A stretch of DNA of 64,000 bases, taken from NCBI GenBank assembly GCA_963853835.1, contig OY970825.1, forward strand, positions 40,396,908 through 40,460,907, written 5' to 3'. Origin of the DNA: Calendula officinalis (Eukaryota > Streptophyta > Magnoliopsida > Asterales > Asteraceae). A program made the translations under genes and the position numbers. This document shows positions 61,203-64,000 of this stretch, in pieces. Numbering within the stretch: position 1 is the stretch's first letter; each line of letters begins with the position of its first letter. Below the pieces are notes generated by a model, which was not told the origin of the DNA, ran no database searches, and saw only the letters and a program-made list of their open reading frames with translations.

Positions 61203-63702
61203 TGTAACGCCCCAAAATTTGTATTAATTAAATAATATTATTTTAATCACATTTTTATTATTTATAATTAATATTATTCAGGCGACCTATAGTTAGGCGG
61301 TTCATATTATTTAGGAGACCGGTAATTAGACAGTTTGTTTTAGTTAGACGTTTTTAATTATTTGGACCGTTATTTAACCATAAGAGTTGTGTGGTATTTT
61401 TAGTCGGGCCGGCCGATAGGCCAAGGCCTACTCTATATTACTTCGTTTGTATCTCGAGCCGGTCTCTGTTTAGTTGTTTTCCTTGTTCCCTTTTCTTTTG
61501 TTCGACCAGGGTAAGGTTCGTGGGTTTATTGTGAGCCCGAGTTTAGTAATATTAGTCCGGCTAGATAAGGGACAAACTAGTGAGCATGAAGATCTGATGG
61601 GCTATCATTTATTGGGCTGAGCTTGTGTTCTGCGTGAGATAACGGGATTAATTCCCCCAAATGTCGACACTCTCTTATTATACCCTAGTAGCCGACAACC
61701 CTATCCATTTTCTTTGTTTCATTCGGCGGCCACCCCCAAGAGAACACCACCGTATTGTTGAGCTCCACCACATATTCCGGTAAACCTCCATCTTGTTCCT
61801 CCATCTCGTTCCCTCATTTCGACCTTGCCTTGCCACCGGAGAGTTTCTGCTTCCGCTGAAAACCTTTCCTCCGCCGATGAGCTCCTGTTTCCGTCAAAGG
61901 TTTCTGTAGCGCCGAGCTCAAACCGATTCAGTCCCGCCGCCATTGAGCTTATCCCGTTTCTGTTCAGATGCCGTCGAGCACCACCATCTTCCCATTTCAT
62001 ACATGGGTTTCGTTCGTTAGCTAGGGACGACGACAAGCAGCGAAAATTGAGCTTGAAACTAGTTAGAAGCCAAGCAGTACGTGGTAGAGTATCGAGCAAG
62101 GTACGTTTGTTGACCAATCCGTGTGGTGGTGCTTGGACATTATCATTTCCGGTAAACCGCCATCCTTGCTTCCCGTTGATCAATATTTTAAAACCATCTA
62201 ATGTTCTGCTCGTGTGATTTGTCTTGAGCAGCGTAGATGTCGAGTGGTAGCAAACTCAGCAAGAGAGTGGTGATATGAAAGGAATCGAGCTCACAAGAGG
62301 GATTGGTATAGCCTCTTCCTTTCCGTTTTCTACTCGTTTGAAACCTCAAACACCACCGTTTTGGTTAGCTTTCAAGGTTTGGGATATGGGTTTCATTTCA
62401 TGAGTGTGTTTTTGCGTATCTGTGTAAAGTTTCTCGAATTGTCCAATGGTTTCCATGTTGCTTGTTTTGTTTATAATTATTTTTAATTAAGGGTGGAGTT
62501 TTGTCGTTATTTTAATCAATAAGGAGGTGTTATTACTATTTAATCGGTAAAAGAAAAGAAAACATTTCTAATCTTTGGAAAAGATTTTTTTTTAAATCTA
62601 GGAGCAGGCTTTTATTTTTATTTAAACAAGGGGAAAACTTGTTTTATTTAAATCAAAGAAAAACTTTTATTATTATTTAATCAAGAGAGAGACATTTTCT
62701 TTTACGAGTTGAGTTGGGTTTAAGCTGGGTTATTTTATGTGCTTTAGGATCGTTTAGGCGCTAGCCGGCCAGTAGTGTAGAGTGCTGAGAGATCATCGGA
62801 GCTTACGTTATCAAGGACCTTCTAGGACCGGTTAGAGACGCTCTTCAGTACCGAGGATATTTAGGAGCTTACGGTTATTCGAGGTGAGTATTCTCACCGT
62901 GTATTCAGTTATAACGATACGTGCATGACTCATATGGTTAACTGTTTTGATCTGTTGTACTTTCTGTGTGTTGATCTGTTATCTGAGTGACTGTTTTTGC
63001 ATACTACTGATCTGAGACGGACGTGCCGAGTATCTGAGCCGGTACCAAGTCATTTTGTGCTACTAAGTGATAGGGCTATCTGTGTGGTTTATGTTAGGAG
63101 TTGAAAACATAAAAATAATTAATAAATCTCAGTGGAAATTCTGTGTGGTGGCCTGAGTGCCAAATTCTGTGTGGGCCCTTGTGGCAAATTCTGTGTGGGC
63201 CCTTGTGGCACATTCTGTGTGGGCCCTTGTGGCAAATTCTGTGTGGGCCCTTGTGGCATTTTAGTGTAAGGAGAGGCGAGGTTGATCTCTCGACTCGAGT
63301 TACACAAGCGCGCTATATAAATTTAAAAGATACAAAAACTGAGAAATTAACTTAGTGGTAAATGATTAGGAGTTCACCTGTGTGCCCTCATGTATTGTAT
63401 GTTGTAGTTGTTTGCATTTTGAGTTTATTCACTCAGCTTCCCCGCTGACCCAAAAACTCCCTCCCATTTTTCAGGTACTAGCAAAGGAAAGGAGAAGGTG
63501 GACGGTTGACTGCTGTATTACTTCTTAGTGCTGATGTGAAATGTTTTTATTATTTCAAAACTCTGAATTTTATTTAAGACATTTCCGCATTAAATACATT
63601 TTATATTAAATAATTATTTTGGGGGATTATTTATGGGACCTTTTTTTATTATAATTTTGAATTTAAAAATTTTAAAAATCTTGTAAATTTTAGGGTGTTA
63701 CA
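61203..63702 (+). repeat. 3' LTR of the LARD-type gypsy element
   Basis: 2500 bp, about 99.4% identical to the 5' LTR, with one 24-bp unit fewer and one extra T in a T-run near 63650. Confidence 0.93.
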
Positions 63703-64000
63703 GCAATCTCTTCATGATGGCGCGTCAGTCTATATAAAGCATCAACCGAAGAAAGCCAACGAACGGGATGGTAAATCGGTATATCTAAATCTACCCCAAC
63801 TGAAGTAACCCCCATCTTAGAAACAAACTAGTTAACTTTATATAATAACAACTATAAAATTAAAAATAAAAAGTTTGAATAGATGTGAAGTTGTTATGTC
63901 AATTTACGGTCAGAAAACGATAATTCTAAGGCTTATGGGTATGGGCCAACGCCCATATGGCGTGGTGGTGAGGTGGCAAGGGCCACGGTGTGGCAAAGAA
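63703..64000. other. right-hand flank with a short coding-like segment on the minus strand
   Basis: On the minus strand, about 63820-63703 reads MGVTSVGVDLDIPIYHPVRW and continues LSSVDALYRLTRHHEEI up to the LTR edge. It is open for about 38 codons and has ordinary codon use, but the family is uncertain. The rest (63830-64000) has no recognisable gene. GGGCCAACGCCCATATGG near 63950 is a dyad of unknown role. Confidence 0.3.

Larger units (their letters stand above)
54734..63702 (+). mobile_element. large gutted gypsy (LARD-type) retrotransposon
   Basis: LTRs of 2523 and 2500 bp (54734-57256 and 61203-63702) start TGTAACGCCCCAAAATTTG and end AGGGTGTTACA. Flanks are GCAGT on the left and GCAAT on the right, a TSD with one mismatch. 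A perfect primer-binding site is at 57260-57271. The 3.9-kb interior is AT-rich and lacks any long frame except protease traces near 60450-60720. The LTRs are about 99.4% identical apart from one 24-bp repeat unit, so the insertion is young despite the missing polymerase. Confidence 0.92.

Overview
The window looks like nuclear DNA of a core eudicot plant. It is AT-rich, has spliced genes with GT-AG introns, a plant AED3-type aspartyl protease, an AP2/ERF transcription factor, a plant-type tRNA-Ser, and several generations of LTR retrotransposons primed by initiator tRNA-Met, plus Helitrons, MITEs and long (TA)n microsatellites. The species cannot be named from the sequence. I see no bacterial operons, rRNA or CRISPR arrays.

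Host-type genes are few. A six-exon gene at 1580-3312 (+) reads in frame across all five introns and resembles plant DUF223/RPA1-like OB-fold proteins. An uninterrupted 441-residue AED3-like apoplastic aspartyl protease lies at 5440-6765 (+), with an unusual first active-site motif. A tRNA-Ser(GCT)-like gene with a damaged acceptor stem is at 7250-7331. A single-exon ERF012/013/014-type regulator is at 51138-51788 (-).

Transposable elements fill most of the rest. (1) A complete but mutated Ty1/copia element is at 7540-13749 (-), with 508/509-bp LTRs and TSD TTTTC. (2) An LTR of a second copia family lies at 13866-14381; a 5'-truncated member of that family occupies about 28.1-32.9 kb. (3) At 14.9-19.7 kb, long inverted-repeat (foldback) elements, a Stowaway MITE and a Helitron are packed between (TA)n tracts. 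(4) A gypsy element starts at 19736; its gag is split by a 4.5-kb single-LTR insertion (22172-26693, TSD AAAAA), and it is cut off at about 28.08 kb. (5) A Sirevirus-like non-autonomous copia element is at 33350-40797 (TSD TCTTG). (6) A gutted gypsy element at 41653-49723 (-) (TSD TATAC) has landed inside a TIR element. (7) A second gutted gypsy element is at 54734-63702 (+), with LTRs of about 2.5 kb. Three small Helitrons (4071-4396, 15503-16029, 50121-50634) and a hAT-like MITE (54123-54679) complete the set.

The clearest overall pattern is that the most recent insertions, judged by LTR similarity, are the two gypsy elements that no longer encode polymerase, so they were probably mobilised by proteins supplied in trans. 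I found no convincing new biological system. The items most worth a second look are the AED3 active-site change, the OB-fold gene with an 18-T run inside an exon, the (TA)n-associated foldback cluster, and the hairpin arrays in the gypsy LTRs.
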